A stretch of 64,000 nucleotides of DNA, taken from NCBI GenBank assembly GCA_021904315.1, contig CM038924.1, forward strand, positions 17,566,051 through 17,630,050, in the 5' to 3' direction. This stretch comes from Sphagnum magellanicum (lineage: Eukaryota > Streptophyta > Sphagnopsida > Sphagnales > Sphagnaceae). The notes below the pieces were generated by a model. It made no database searches. It had not been told where the DNA came from and saw only the letters and a program-made list of their open reading frames with translations. Within the stretch, counting starts at the first letter, position 1. Each line of letters starts with the position of its first letter. The translations under genes and the position numbers were made by a program. This document shows, piece after piece, positions 11,880-24,328 of the stretch.

Positions 11880-14607
11880 AGTCGTACAAAATATATTATT
11901 AACAATGAAAGGATTAAAGATTATGCCAAAATCTTTATAAGATAATTTGTGAACAATTGTATTAAAGCAAAATTTTTATCTTAAAATGTTTTTAAAACTT
12001 AATATTTACTCAAAATCCTCCATTAAAAAATTAGCTTATAAGCTACCATTTTTTATGCAATTGGGTTCATGAAAAATCATGAAGCTTTCTCACATTCTAA
12101 TAATGATTATTTATTTTAAATTATTTATCGGTTCAAATAATGTTATTTTAAAAATTCTATGTGCAGCATTTTTTTTCTAAGAATATATTATTAATCACTT
12201 TTTTTATGATTAATAAAATTCATGTTTTTGAATGGTTTAAAAAATGTAATGATGAATGGTGAACAATTTGTTTTACTAGGGCATCAAATTTATTTAAAAT
12301 TTTAACATGAAATGATTTATTTTTAAAACATAATTTTTTTTTGGCATTTCATTATGGGAATTAAAGGTAATGCAATTTAATATGCATGTGTTTTTTATGT
12401 TTCAACGAAAACATATGAAAATTATGTTACAATATGAAAACAAATGAAATAAGTTTTCTTTGTGTGACTAAAAATGATACATATGATAATTTTCAATATA
12501 ATAATCATGTAAATATGGGTTTCATTTGGATATTCATTTTTCTATGTGAAAGACTTAGTGATTTTTTTTATGTGGATGTGAGTGTAAATGTTTTATGTGT
12601 GTTTTGAGTGCATATTATGTTTGTTTGTTTTTAAAAAAAAAATTCAATCTATTTGAAATATGAATTTCAAACAAAAATATATAGTCATAGTTTTATTAGT
12701 TAATTGATTTTTATGTGTCTATATATATGTTTGTTTTCAACATAAAAAAATGAAATACAATAATATACACATAAAATTATTTTTTAATATTAAAATTCAA
12801 ACATTAACATTAGGGAAGAATTTTTCTGTGTGTACTATTGCATTTCATTATTGTGTGTTAAAGACATTTTACTTAATAGAGATCCAAATTATTGCGTTAT
12901 AACTTATATTTTTTACTAAATATTTCAAGATTTTGTTTATTTTTAATGTTAACATTTTAATAGCCACCATGTCATAATTGTTTGTGTTATTGTGAGTGAA
13001 TTAAATTTTGATTTGAATGTGGTGTACATTTGAACAATTTGATTTGTTTTTAGCTTAATGATTATGTTAATGTTGAAACAAAGATGAGGGAAGTAAAAAA
13101 AAAAAAAAGAAGGTATATATATATATATATTATGTGTGTATGTGTTTATAATTTTTATTCTTAAAATAGATTTCGTTTCAACATGCAATTATGTGTTAAC
13201 TTGTTGAATTTTTATCTTCTTAATATTTGAATTGTCAATTTGTTCCATTAAAAATTTTCACTATTTTTCATTTTGTGTTTTGAACAAAATAACAAACATT
13301 TAAAATATATATATTTAATTACGTGTTATGTTTTAGTTGAACATTATAAAGCTTTGTATGGTTTTAGTGCCTTTGACCATGTGAGCGATTAATTGTGTTC
13401 ACAATTTTTTTCTACATATTAATTTACATGTTGTTCTCATGTTGATTATCAAAATTTATTTATAAACTATGACGATAAATATTCAAACTTTGAAGATATG
13501 TTCATTTAAATATTTTTTAACATGATTCTCATTATTTAATTTTAGTTTTTAAAATTTTTGTTTTGTTGTGAATGCAACGTATTTTTAAAGAAATAAAAAA
13601 ACTAAATACTTCAATGTTAATGTTGGGTACCTTTTTTTCAAAGGTATTAAAATGTTCTTCCTTTTTAATGAAATTAGAAATTTAATAAGAACTAAATTAA
13701 ATTTAATAAATTACTTTTGGGAATTTTAGCTTTTGGATTTTAACAAATATTTTATTCTAATAAAAATTATTATTTTATTACAAGATTTATGCAAAATTTT
13801 AATAAAATAAAAATTTAAACATTTTAATTGTTTGATTGTCATTCATATTGTGCTTATTATTTTAATAATTATGACATTATTATAATATGTGAACACAATT
13901 TAAAAAAAAATAAAAATTAAGCATTTGATTTTCACTTATATTATGTTTATTATCAAATAATTATAATATGTGTGTAAAATTTTAACAAGATTAAAAATTC
14001 AAATGTTTTAAATGTTTGACTATTACTCATATTACGACATCTATGCCGAATTTTAACATGAATATAAATTCAAACATTTTTTAATATGCTTGATTTTGAA
14101 TATTGTTATATAGATTATTTTAACAATATGATTACTAATTAAACATTTAGGTTTTGAATCAAATTTCATAGTTGAAAACAAAAAAAAATAAAAATAAAAA
14201 ATAAATATTGTTAACTTCAAACTTCAAATTTTCATAATGAAATATTAATATGAAATTCACATTATTAACATCATCATATTTTGAAAATCGTCAAATGGTT
14301 AAATATAAAGGGTTTTGTAAGAATATTATACCAAATTAATTTTAGTTTGATTTTTAATTGTATCATGCAAAACTCTATTAATTCAAAATGTAAAACAAAC
14401 ACAAATTCCAATTCATTACGAATTAAATGACATATATATATATAATGAAACAAATGTCAACATCATCCTCATTTTAATTAATTATTATTATTAAAGTAAA
14501 TGTGATCAATGGTAAGTGGTGCATAAATATCCCTCTTCATCATTTATGTTAAAACATTGGTTTTATTTTTTAAGTCTTTCATTATTTTTGGAAAAAACAT
14601 GAAACAA
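11880..14607. other. Very AT-rich gene-free plain
   Basis: Dominated by A and T runs, with ATATAT tracts near 13115 and 14432. No open frame has a recognisable motif. It may behave as a matrix-attachment-like or old-repeat region, but nothing specific supports that. Confidence 0.5.
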
Positions 14608-14745
14608 ACGACATCTTTTAATGTCTTGTTTGGAGCATTGGTGGATGCCTTGGGACGAGCTGAGCTTTATGGCACTATGCCATAAAGCTCAGCTCGTCTC
14701 GAGGCATTCACCAATGCTCCAAATAAGACATCAGAAGATTGTCGT
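14608..14745 (+). ncRNA. Long hairpin; candidate small-RNA precursor (unproven)
   Basis: The arms 14621-14674 and 14678-14731 are 54-nt inverted copies around a 3-nt loop (CTA). Only four positions differ, and each difference gives a G-U pair if the plus strand is transcribed, so that RNA is paired throughout. Pairing extends to 14608 and 14745 with one bulge, one more wobble and one A-C mismatch. No known miRNA family is recognised. The alternatives are a recent inverted duplication or a fold-back transposon relic. No promoter or expression evidence is visible. Confidence 0.45.
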
Positions 14746-15070
14746 GGACAAAAGACTGCTGCATCTTTCGAGTGAATAGAATTCGTCATGAGGAGTTCAT
14801 CGAGGCCCGAAACAAAACAGCACAAGAACATTGTGGATGAAAAATGACGATGGTTTTAGGACGAATCACAAAATTGTCCGACTTCAAAAACCCAACGAGT
14901 AGCTTACAAGAACTTGAAAAAATCAACATCTGCTTCTCACACAGAACCAATTGGTGCTCTCAACAATGACGCAAGGGGATCTTGCACAATCAGCAAATTG
15001 GGGGTGAACGCCTTCAGAATGCTAATTCGGCTCGTATAGACCAATCAATCGGGATTGATCGATTAGTCTA
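14746..15070. other. Higher-GC island following the hairpin, ending in an imperfect inverted repeat
   Basis: The stretch is clearly richer in G and C than the kilobases on either side. It closes at about 15036-15070 with an imperfect inverted repeat (TAGACCAATCAAT against ATTGATCGATTAGTCTA). No coding frame is recognised. It may belong with the hairpin to one inserted unit. Confidence 0.35.
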
Positions 15071-18000
15071 TTACACAATATATTAATATTTTTCTCACTT
15101 TTAAACATTGATGTACATATTTGCACATATGTAATTATGAAATCATGTGTATTGAAAAATTAATTGAGTAATTTGTGAATAATATGTTAAATTATTCACA
15201 ATTTACATTTTACACTTATTATAATATACTGAAATACATGTAATTCAATATTTTGTAATTATATTTCATTGGTTTAATGAGTTTTTTTTTCAATTTTTTT
15301 AAATTATCAACATCTTTGTATGAATTAAATATTTTAATTTGAACTTATTGAAATCATTATTCAAATTTTGCATGTTACATTTATTAGTATATATTGAAAC
15401 ACACATAACAATTTAATGCTTCACATTTATATTTAAACATGTAATTTTTACACATTTTGAAAACTATGAACATTTACACATGAGTTAAATCATTCATTTT
15501 GATTGTATTGAATTAATTATTAATGAATTGCATTTTATATTCACCATAATTTTTTGAAATGAATATATAAAAACTTAACAAATCTCACATTCATATTTGA
15601 ATGGGTTAATGATTGTATGACAATGTTCATGCATGCAAAATTTAAAATACATGTAAACTTTTTAATTTTTTTTCATATATTAAACTTTTATACATTTTAA
15701 TAAATTAAATGTATTTTTTTTCCCTTAATTTGTTTTAAACATCATGGACAAGTTTTTTATTTTGAATTTTCATGATGTCACATTGAAAAGCTCCAAAATT
15801 AATACATAATATTTTTTTCCCATATTGTTTTTTAGTGCATTTTATCTAATCATGATTTTTTTAAAAATTCCTTTTCAAATTTTCTTTATTAAACGAATTT
15901 TCAACCTAAAGCTTTATAAAATTGATTTTGAATGTTAAAGTTCAAAACTTTTTTTTCTAAATCAATTTTTAATTTATTAAATAAATGATTTTTTTGAAAT
16001 TTTCAACATCCACATAAATCATTTAGTAAAATTTTCCTTGATCATTATGACATAAAAATGACATTATATAAATATTTTTGAGAAAATTAATAATTGTTGG
16101 CTCATTTGACTATGATCACACTCAAAGTATATAATATTAACAATCAATATATCTCTTACACTTGGGTTTTAATTAGATTGACTTGCATAAACTCCTACAA
16201 AAAATTCAAAAGATCATCAATCAATTTTTAATTCAAAAGATCATTAATTCATTTTAATGTAAATGTGAAATTTTACATTATTACATACGTTTTAATAAAC
16301 TATGGTAAATGTAAAATGCAACTCATGAATAATGATTTTAACATATTAAAAGTGCATGATTTGAATCATGCACTATGTTGACAATTTAAAAAATGTCAAA
16401 AAATTATTAAATCATTATAGTGCATTATGTAAATAAAATTAAAAATTACCTCAATTTTTTTTGTCAAGTGTCAACAATTTGAAATCATTAAAAAATATAT
16501 AAATACTAATTAATGATCAATATTGTTCATAATTATAACATTAAATACATTGCTCACTTATGAATATAGTTTAGAATTTTTTTCTTTTTTTGACAAAAGG
16601 TTATGCAAAATCAAACATTACAATGGGCAATATGTAAGGTTCTTCACCAATGTAATACCTATAAAGGCTTTTGAGAAGAAGTACTAATTAAAATTTTAAA
16701 ATTTAATATTCAAGTTTAAAAAAGGAAAATGGTAAAAATATCAAAAGCATCAAAAAATGACTAATCAAGTTATCAAAGCTAAATAAAAATAAAATGGGTA
16801 AATCTAATCAAAGAAGAATGTAGTCACAATCAGAGAAGCCAAAAAGAACATTAATTCCTAATGGAAACTACATACAATTAGAATATGTGTATGCATTCCC
16901 ATTTGAAAATTACAATAACAATGATAATATAATTGTCAAATCAAACAAAAAATTTAATTAATTCAATCAAAAGTCTTAATTTGAATCAAATACTTTAGAA
17001 AATGTGTAATCATTGCATCACATAAGTCCATTTGAAAACAACCCCAATTACCACTAATACAAACTTGTGTTGATGATTTAAAGAAATGAATGTTAAGAAA
17101 TTACAAATCACATAAAAAAATTATTCATTGTTAAAATCATATTTAATTTGAATTTCCAAAATATAGATTGGAATTTTCAATCTATAATTGAAAAGGCATT
17201 TACCACATATCAATGAGGTATAATGCAGATGATATACAAAACAAAATTGTAGGCTATAATAAAAGAAAATGGACCACAAATAAAATGAACTATGATTTAA
17301 GATATTGATAAATTATTAAATGAGATGACAAGACATATACATTTTTCAAAAACCAATATTTTTCCAACATTGATTATCACACAAATGGTGAAAGCCCATT
17401 TGAACTCTACAAGGGAAGGTGACAATATTGAACTTGTATTTCCTCTTTGAAATGGAGAGATAAAGTAGAGATTTGAGTCGGGCATCTTACCTCAAGAGAA
17501 GAAGGATCCATTGAAGATGAAGAAAGCCTCCTCGCAGCATAGGCAACTGCAGTTGAAATGCTATTATCTTTGTGTGTGATTTTGTTTTTTGAACACCTCT
17601 TCACTCACACAACTTCCTATACAAAATGCTCAACTGCAAATGACCAAAAATTCATGTTAGTACTAATGTTGTAATAACCAAAATTACAACATGGTAGAAC
17701 AATAATACTCTGCATAAAACTTGCACACAATTTTGTCAACAATGTGCTGACCAATATACTCTCTCAAGAAAACAAATTTCAACTCAAAAAGTTCTTTGCA
17801 AGCTCCTGAGTTGCTGTTACATACATTGCACTGCCTTCTGAGGCGAAGCATAGCAAATGGGCTTGCATACAGAGTTTGAACGCAATTACCCCAAAAGAAC
17901 AATATGTGACATATAGTGTGCAGGTATTTGCACACCATTATGATCAGTGTTCTTGGCCTGTGAATTGCTTGGGTTTTTACATACTAAAAAATTGCCTAAA

Positions 18001-18758
18001 ACCTTCCACCTTCCAGCAAAGATGCAATAAGATTGCTGTAAGAGCTATGTGTAAAGACTTGAAAACACTAAACCCCTTGCAGCAGCAATACTGCAGCAGT
18101 TTTAGATTTCTCTCTTGAGAAATGAAGAAATCTGCTTGTTTTCCAAACCACATTCTAGCCAAGCTAGAAAAAGAGCACTGAAATCTGTGGCATGCATGTT
18201 ATCTCTGTTCAGGGTTTTACTGTCGCCTTCCCTCTAAAACTCAATGCTCCAACTACATCAAGCCTTAGATGGCAAAGATCGAGATTTCTAATGGCAAATG
18301 AGGCAGCAATTAAGACTTCCTGTCCACAGAGACACAAAGAGATAGAGACACAGAAACAGAGACAGAGAGGATTGAGGATTCAACTGGCAGTAGACCGTCT
18401 GCTTGCTTGCAAATTGAGACATTCAAACGAGCAAGAATTCTGGTCCAGATCTTGGCAGCAGGCGTGGGGCATTCATTCAGCTGTTCAAAACGTGTGATGA
18501 TGGAGCAGGCACAACAACAAGGCAACAACTGCAATTGTTCTGCAAATCACGAACTGCCTCTTTTGTTGTTATTACCTCCCCCCCCCACACCCTGCATGTA
18601 GAAAAAAACAAAAGCAAGCACAAACAAATATATCCTCGTGCTTCTTCTGGACGTGCATCAATTGCAACAAGATTTTCTGCCTTGATTGTCTCCCTCCCCG
18701 CGAGAAATGAGGTTCGGTACTTACTGAAGGTCCGCAGGAGGGTAGCAGATGACCATGC
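15071..18758. other. AT-rich intergenic, then sequence upstream of TAF13
   Basis: From 15071 to about 17250 the sequence is AT-rich with no gene seen. Base composition becomes more balanced from about 17400. One exon-like open stretch on the minus strand (about 17583-17494) ends at a good donor (GAG|GTAAGA), but it has no recognisable domain and no partner exon I can identify. A run of C lies near 18580. Confidence 0.4.
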
Positions 18759-18763
18759 ACGCT

Positions 18764-18811
18764 GAGGGTTAGGGTTAGGCTTAGGGTTTAAGGGAGACGA
18801 CAGGAGTGAAG

Positions 18812-18849
<38 letters not shown>

Positions 18850-18858
18850 CTGTCTGGG
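18764..18858 (+). promoter_or_regulatory. TAF13 proximal promoter / 5' UTR with telo-box and GA tract
   Basis: Several TTAGGG-type words occur at 18764-18794, including a telo-box complement TTAGGGTTT at 18781-18789. A (GA)n tract (about 18815-18846) then ends 13 bases before the start codon. Both are common in plant housekeeping 5' regions. The start of transcription is not visible. Confidence 0.5.
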
Positions 18859-19534
18859 ATGGCGGGCACTGCGCCTGCGTCGTCCTCCATCAACAACGCT
18901 GGGGACGGTGCCACAGGAGGAAGCAAATCCAAATTAGGACATGGCCAACAATCTGCCGATACTTCTTCTCTCAAGCGCAAACGAGGCCTCTTCAGCAAAG
19001 ATTGTGAGCACGAAATTCCTCCCCTTCTTCCTCCCTTTCCCGTCTGATGATGATGCTCAGATATGCCGCTTCTTTGAATTCAGAATATTATCGGCAACTG
19101 CTTGAGATTCAGAAATGTATGTATCCAAAGTGCTTCTGATCTGAATTGGAACCCCACTGTTGTTACTCTTTTTTTGTTTTGCTTCGATCTGATTGTCAAA
19201 ACCTTGTCCAATTCGACAAAATTTCCTTTTGTTTCTTCTCCAATAACATGCCTTATGTTTGTACAACATATTCCCAATTTGTGTTGTCAGTTGCAGAATC
19301 TGAATTTCTGAATCCCACAACATTATCTATCTCTTTCAAAAAAAGGGTTTCATTTCAGGAGCTTTGAAGCTTTCACTATTACTTATCAGAAATGAAACCC
19401 TTTTTGTGTGAATGAGATAGAGAGATAATGTTGTGAGATTCAAAAACTCTGAGAGTGAGAGTACCTTCTGAAATTCACACTTCTCAATGAGCAAAATCCT
19501 GATTTTTAGTTTTGAAATGTAAACCCTGGACAAC

Positions 19535-19595
<61 letters not shown>

Positions 19596-20851
19596 ATGAA
19601 GCATTGATCCTCCACCACAGCATTAACATAATGTTAGAAGTCTTAGTCATGGTTAGCGTTTGTGTGCACACTCGATGTAGAATATAGTTGACAGCTTGTG
19701 TTTATGCTTCTAATCAATGTCTTATTGTGCTTGTGTATGTGTGCACATGATGGACAGTGCGGTTGATGATGTATGGTTTTGGCGATGATCCTGACGTACA
19801 AATCTCATCACTACCCTTTTTTTCTGGCAAAAATGCTGTATGAATTGTGTCATTGCTTTCTTTGTGAATTGCTGCTACAACAAACAACAAAAACCAGTTT
19901 TGGAACATGTGTGTGTGTACTTTGGAATATTGATCAGCACTGTTGCATTCACCAACATGAGTATGAGTGGAGGATTGCTGATAGCTCTCTCAATACCCAC
20001 AAGTTATATGCATCATTGACTATGTCTGTGCATTCAGATTCTTTGCCAACATTTCAGCTTTCAGATCGCAGTCTTTGTTCATTATGCATCCATTTTTGTT
20101 CTTGTTGTCATTGTTTGATTGGTTTATTGTTGTGTGCAGCCTATGCAAGAAACAGTCTTGCTAATGGAGGATATCTTAATTGACTACATCACAGATACGG
20201 TGTGTGCACTTGTGTTTTTTCCTGTTGAAATATGAGCACTTTTCTGTTTTCCTGTTGATACATAAGTGCTGAATGTCATGCTTTTGTGCCTCTGCCAACA
20301 CTGAAACCTTTGTACCGATTTGGTGGCAGTGGCTTGCATCTCTGCTCTTGCCTGGTCTCTTTTCCATAGTAGCATGAATGTTTTTGCAAAGTAGTCAATT
20401 TGAGTTCATCTCTGTTGTTTGTGGTCATGCAGGTCCATAAGGCACAAGATGTGGCATCCAGGAGGGGAAAGCTCACCACCGAGGACATCATGTTTCTTGT
20501 CCGCAAGGTACTCTCTGTGTGTCTCTCAAATTTGCAACCAAGCCTGTTGAAACTTCCATCTTTTGCTTTCAAACTGCTTCCAGGCCATTCTTGTTTGTAA
20601 ACAAAGGGAAATACTATAAGGGGACCTGCCTAAACTCTTCTTGTTCTTTTTTCTGGATAGCAGAGAGTGTGGTTCAAGGTAAAATCTTTTCACATCTTAT
20701 ACCCTGAATTTTTCACCAATTTCTTTGCATCTGGACACAGGATGCACGTAAATTTGCAAGGGTGAAAGAACTCCTTGCAATGAATGAGGAGCTGAAGCGA
20801 GCTCGAAAGGCATTTGAGGTTGATGAGGATAAACTTGCAAACGAGTACTGA
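18859..20851 (+). CDS. TAF13: TAF13, TFIID histone-fold subunit
   Basis: TAF13 pairs with TAF11 through histone folds inside the nuclear general transcription factor TFIID. Exons are 18859-19003, 19758-19795, 20140-20199, 20433-20507 and 20741-20851, all bounded by GT-AG introns. They sum to 429 nt, 142 aa plus stop. Residues 1-48 are a Ser/Gly-rich leader ending in KRKRGLFSKD. The conserved core follows: MMYGFGDD, then LLMEDILIDYIT, HKAQDVASRRGKLTTEDIMF and VKELLAMNEELKRARKAF. The length matches plant homologues. Intron 1 carries a fold-back repeat and a GA microsatellite. The start is the first ATG after the GA-rich leader. The gene appears intact. Confidence 0.95.
19310..19441. repeat. Inverted repeat (fold-back) inside TAF13 intron 1
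   Basis: The arm 19310-19356 (starting GAATCCCACAACATTATCT) is an inverted copy of 19389-19441, with a few substitutions and small indels. The ~32-base loop itself contains AGCTTTGAAGCT. It could be a short fold-back or MITE-type insertion. No target duplication was identified. Confidence 0.7.
19537..19590. repeat. (GA)n microsatellite in TAF13 intron 1
   Basis: An uninterrupted AG dinucleotide run of about 54 bases, the second GA tract of the gene. Confidence 0.9.
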
Positions 20852-23800
20852 GATTTTCCTCAATCCCTTGTTTTATTCAAATAGATTGTCTTTAGCCTAC
20901 ACATCAGTAACCCAAACAGCTGTTGTACAGATGCATTAATTAGAGATCTTGGCATTTTTTTGTCACAAGAGAATAGTTTACTAGGTTTGTACTGAGTTGT
21001 ATTTTTAAATGTCACAACTCAGAAAATTTTCAATGCAATGATTTCTGAAACAGAAAACATGGTTTTACAAACACTTTTTCTCCAGTGCTAGCCAACATCA
21101 TGACTATGAGCCTTCCTGCTGCTTCCAGAAATGCAACAGAAACTCAACACAGATTTTGTATGATGGTTTATCTTAAGTTTTGGGCAGATTATACTATGCA
21201 CTTATCTAAACCCACCATCAGGAGCTGATGAAGTCAGTGAGGTAGTCATGGCAGCTTCATTACTGCTATCCATGATGAAGAAGGTGGTAATGGTCTTAAC
21301 AGTTTTTGTGAGTGGCTTTCCCATAAGGTTATGCCTGCACTCCCCATTGTCATGTGTTATCTTTGAAATGTTCTTGTGGAGGTCTTCTCTGCCATCTCAT
21401 AGATTTCTGTTCCAATTGAGAAGTTTGGTGCAATTAGTTTCTGAAATGATAAATGCAGGAAAAGTATGACATTCCAACAATGACAGGAGGTTATGACTGA
21501 ATTGGTGTGCTTTCAACTTGTATGTTATTCTCCCTACTCCATCCTGATATCTCTATCTGCAAGTAAGGTTTCATATAGATCTCAACTTTGTAGTGACATA
21601 ACTGCATGACTCAAAAGAGCCCCTTTTCACATGCTCTAGACAAGTCTGTTGTTTTTTGTCAAAATAATAAATGTTGTGGGAAGAAAACCATTTGTCTTGA
21701 AAGGCAAATGCTTGAGTGCAAATATCCTTGAGTTATTTGCCAAGTATAATTTTCATTACACACAATCATATATATTAATTCACTACGTTCGTTTGTTTGT
21801 CTGTCAGTCTGTGACAGGGGTTTTGGGGGTGGGGGAGGGAGAGGCCGGTGAAACAGCGGGCGACCGGTGTCAGTTTGTGACGGGGGTTGGACTATCACGG
21901 TTTCTGTGTACAAATCGTCTTCACAAAGCATTACAGTCGTCCGAAGGATAGGAATGACGGTTGGATTGCATCCTTCTCCCATCGCACCATAGGCGGATAT
22001 AAAAACCTTCCCCTCCCCCCCGCACTATCGAAAGAACTGACGGTTATATAGAGGAACGTGTTTTCGAAAATTTTCAAAACTTTTGGGAATCAAGGTTCAA
22101 AATGTCAGAACCGAGGTTTTGGGTTTTGGGTTTTCTCATGTCGGGTAAAGGAGTAAATACCCGGATTGATAACATGAGGGTACACACAGCTAGTTCTAAT
22201 ACCCGCACAACGTCGGTCGGGACCACTGCACGTTCGAGGTGGTTGGAGTGGCGTAGCCACGGGTGTCCGAAGGTCACGGGTATCACTAGTTATGATTATA
22301 GTATTGAGCTTACAACATGTTGTTCAATGGTAGTTATAGTAACTGTTTGCCACTACAAAAGAGTTGAAATGAGAATGCAATCACCACAGATTCAAGTGTA
22401 GTTGCAGATGAAAAGCAAATACTTCAAAATCTCTAGTGAAATTTCTATCACTGAGATGCACCCAGTCACAGCTCCACATTCCTCAATAACAGTTCTCCTG
22501 TAAAATGATCTTCTTAACTTTGTGATGATCTCTCTCTCTCTCCCCCCCCCCCGTCCTCCTCTGCCTCTGGTAACCTAATTTCTAACCTGTGAAACTTGTA
22601 CATTTCACAGGTGATGAGATAAGTTTTTAGTATGGTGAATTTGAATACACACAAGCATCTCATTTTTTCTGTATAGTCTCCTGTGGATTGCCTGACATCT
22701 GATGGGGGAAGACTGCTTACCAATGATCACTGGATCCATCATATTATGTTCCATGAGGTTCACTGACACTCTTTAGAAAGGGGTGCTGTTGATGATTCTG
22801 TTCCTGTTCACAACTATTGTGGCTCCCAGTATCTGACATTTGCTGTCAAATGCAAGGGAAGCATGGAAATTCAGCATTTTTGTGATTCATTCTATGGATT
22901 CATTACGAATCTCCAGTTGAATTGTGCAATTGGTGTCCCACACAATGGTGAATGTGGTGTAATAGATTGCACAGGTTACTTTATTAAAGGAAGTAGTACC
23001 TTTCCAGACTCCAACATGGAATTGTTCACATTGCATGTCCTTGCCATAGTGCGAGAAGTAGCCTGCCAAGACTGATACAATACCCTTTCCAGCATTCTGC
23101 AAAATTTTCTTCTTCTTCCCAGTGCAGCTGGCCAACTCAATTCTGTCTCGAAAACCTTGAAAGGTAATACTCTTTTGGTATCATCCACACAACATAATCC
23201 AAGATACTCATGCATCTAATCTCAAGGATCATGGAACATCCAAGCCAGCTTATACTCAGGGCTTGCCAGGAATTGTCATCCTGCAAGAACCCTGCAAACT
23301 GAGACCCACAACAAAGAAGCTCAAAATTGTAGCTAATGGGAACTTTGTATCCTGCAAGAGCTCTGCAAACTGAGATGCCACAAGCAAAGAAGTTCAAAAT
23401 TGTAGGCTTTTCCTCAAGGGAGCCTGCAGCAGGAAAACATATGGAGATCTATTGTCATCACTGACAAAAATAACTGAATTTGCATTGAAATCATAAGGCA
23501 TACTCATATCCTGGGAGATCAATCACACCTGCATGGAATTCAAGGATGTTTCAAATCTCAAACCTGGATGCTTCAGTTTATAGCCAGCTCATTATGCCTA
23601 CCTTCAACATTCCATCAGATCAGAGATTAGCTATATCTCAACAAAGATCTGAAAGACCCATGACAGATCGTATTGTTTGCCTTCCAGGTGATGTTCATGG
23701 GTGTGTTCAGTCTGATACAGAATCCTGATCTCTCTCTATCTTAAGATATTTGGGATTTCTTGCAACTGTCAGTGAGGCGATGGCAATCTGTTACAATCAA

Positions 23801-24328
23801 ACATTTCTAACTCAATCCACGCTTATCTTGGCACTCCAACCAATTAACTGCCCCTGCAATTGCCATAGTCTCCTGCTTAACCTTGCCATGATAGCCACAC
23901 TGGTGACTTCCCAAAAGTCCTAAAAAAAATCATAGGTTGAATCATTAAGAACTATTTGGATTTAATCTTAAATAAAATGCAGTACAAGATGATAGAAAGG
24001 TTTTGGCAAACAAGCTTTGCCAAAATTGATATACAATGTACATTCTTTTCCATTGGAATGTCTCTACATCTAACAGCAAGGAGAATAGCATACTTTTCCA
24101 CAGTAGCATCTCTGCAGCCAACAGTGAAGACACTATCCTTATTTTAAGTTGGCCTACTCATTTTGAGAGTTCTGACTCAAGCTGGAGATGTTCTGGAAGT
24201 CTGAGAAGCTGATTCCAAGGAACAGAGACTGAATTTTGGTGAGTTAGGCCTGCATTCTTCAGTTCTCCACTTCTAGGGATACTTGATCTTTGGCATTTGC
24301 CCTTAATGGGAGGAAAATCTTGTGTAGG
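20852..24328. other. Intergenic between TAF13 and the transporter; GC-richer segment inside
   Basis: The first few hundred bases should hold the TAF13 3' UTR. About 21785-22300 is richer in G and C than its surroundings and contains GATATAAAAA (near 21998), G and C runs, and repeated CGGGTA words. It may be an insertion, but no matching termini were found. A TC/C low-complexity tract lies near 22528-22552. No gene is recognised. Confidence 0.4.

Noticed and set aside
18477-18998. Minus-strand 173-codon frame opposite TAF13 exon 1
   Set aside because: It runs antisense to a confirmed exon and includes the GA tract read as Ser-Leu repeats.
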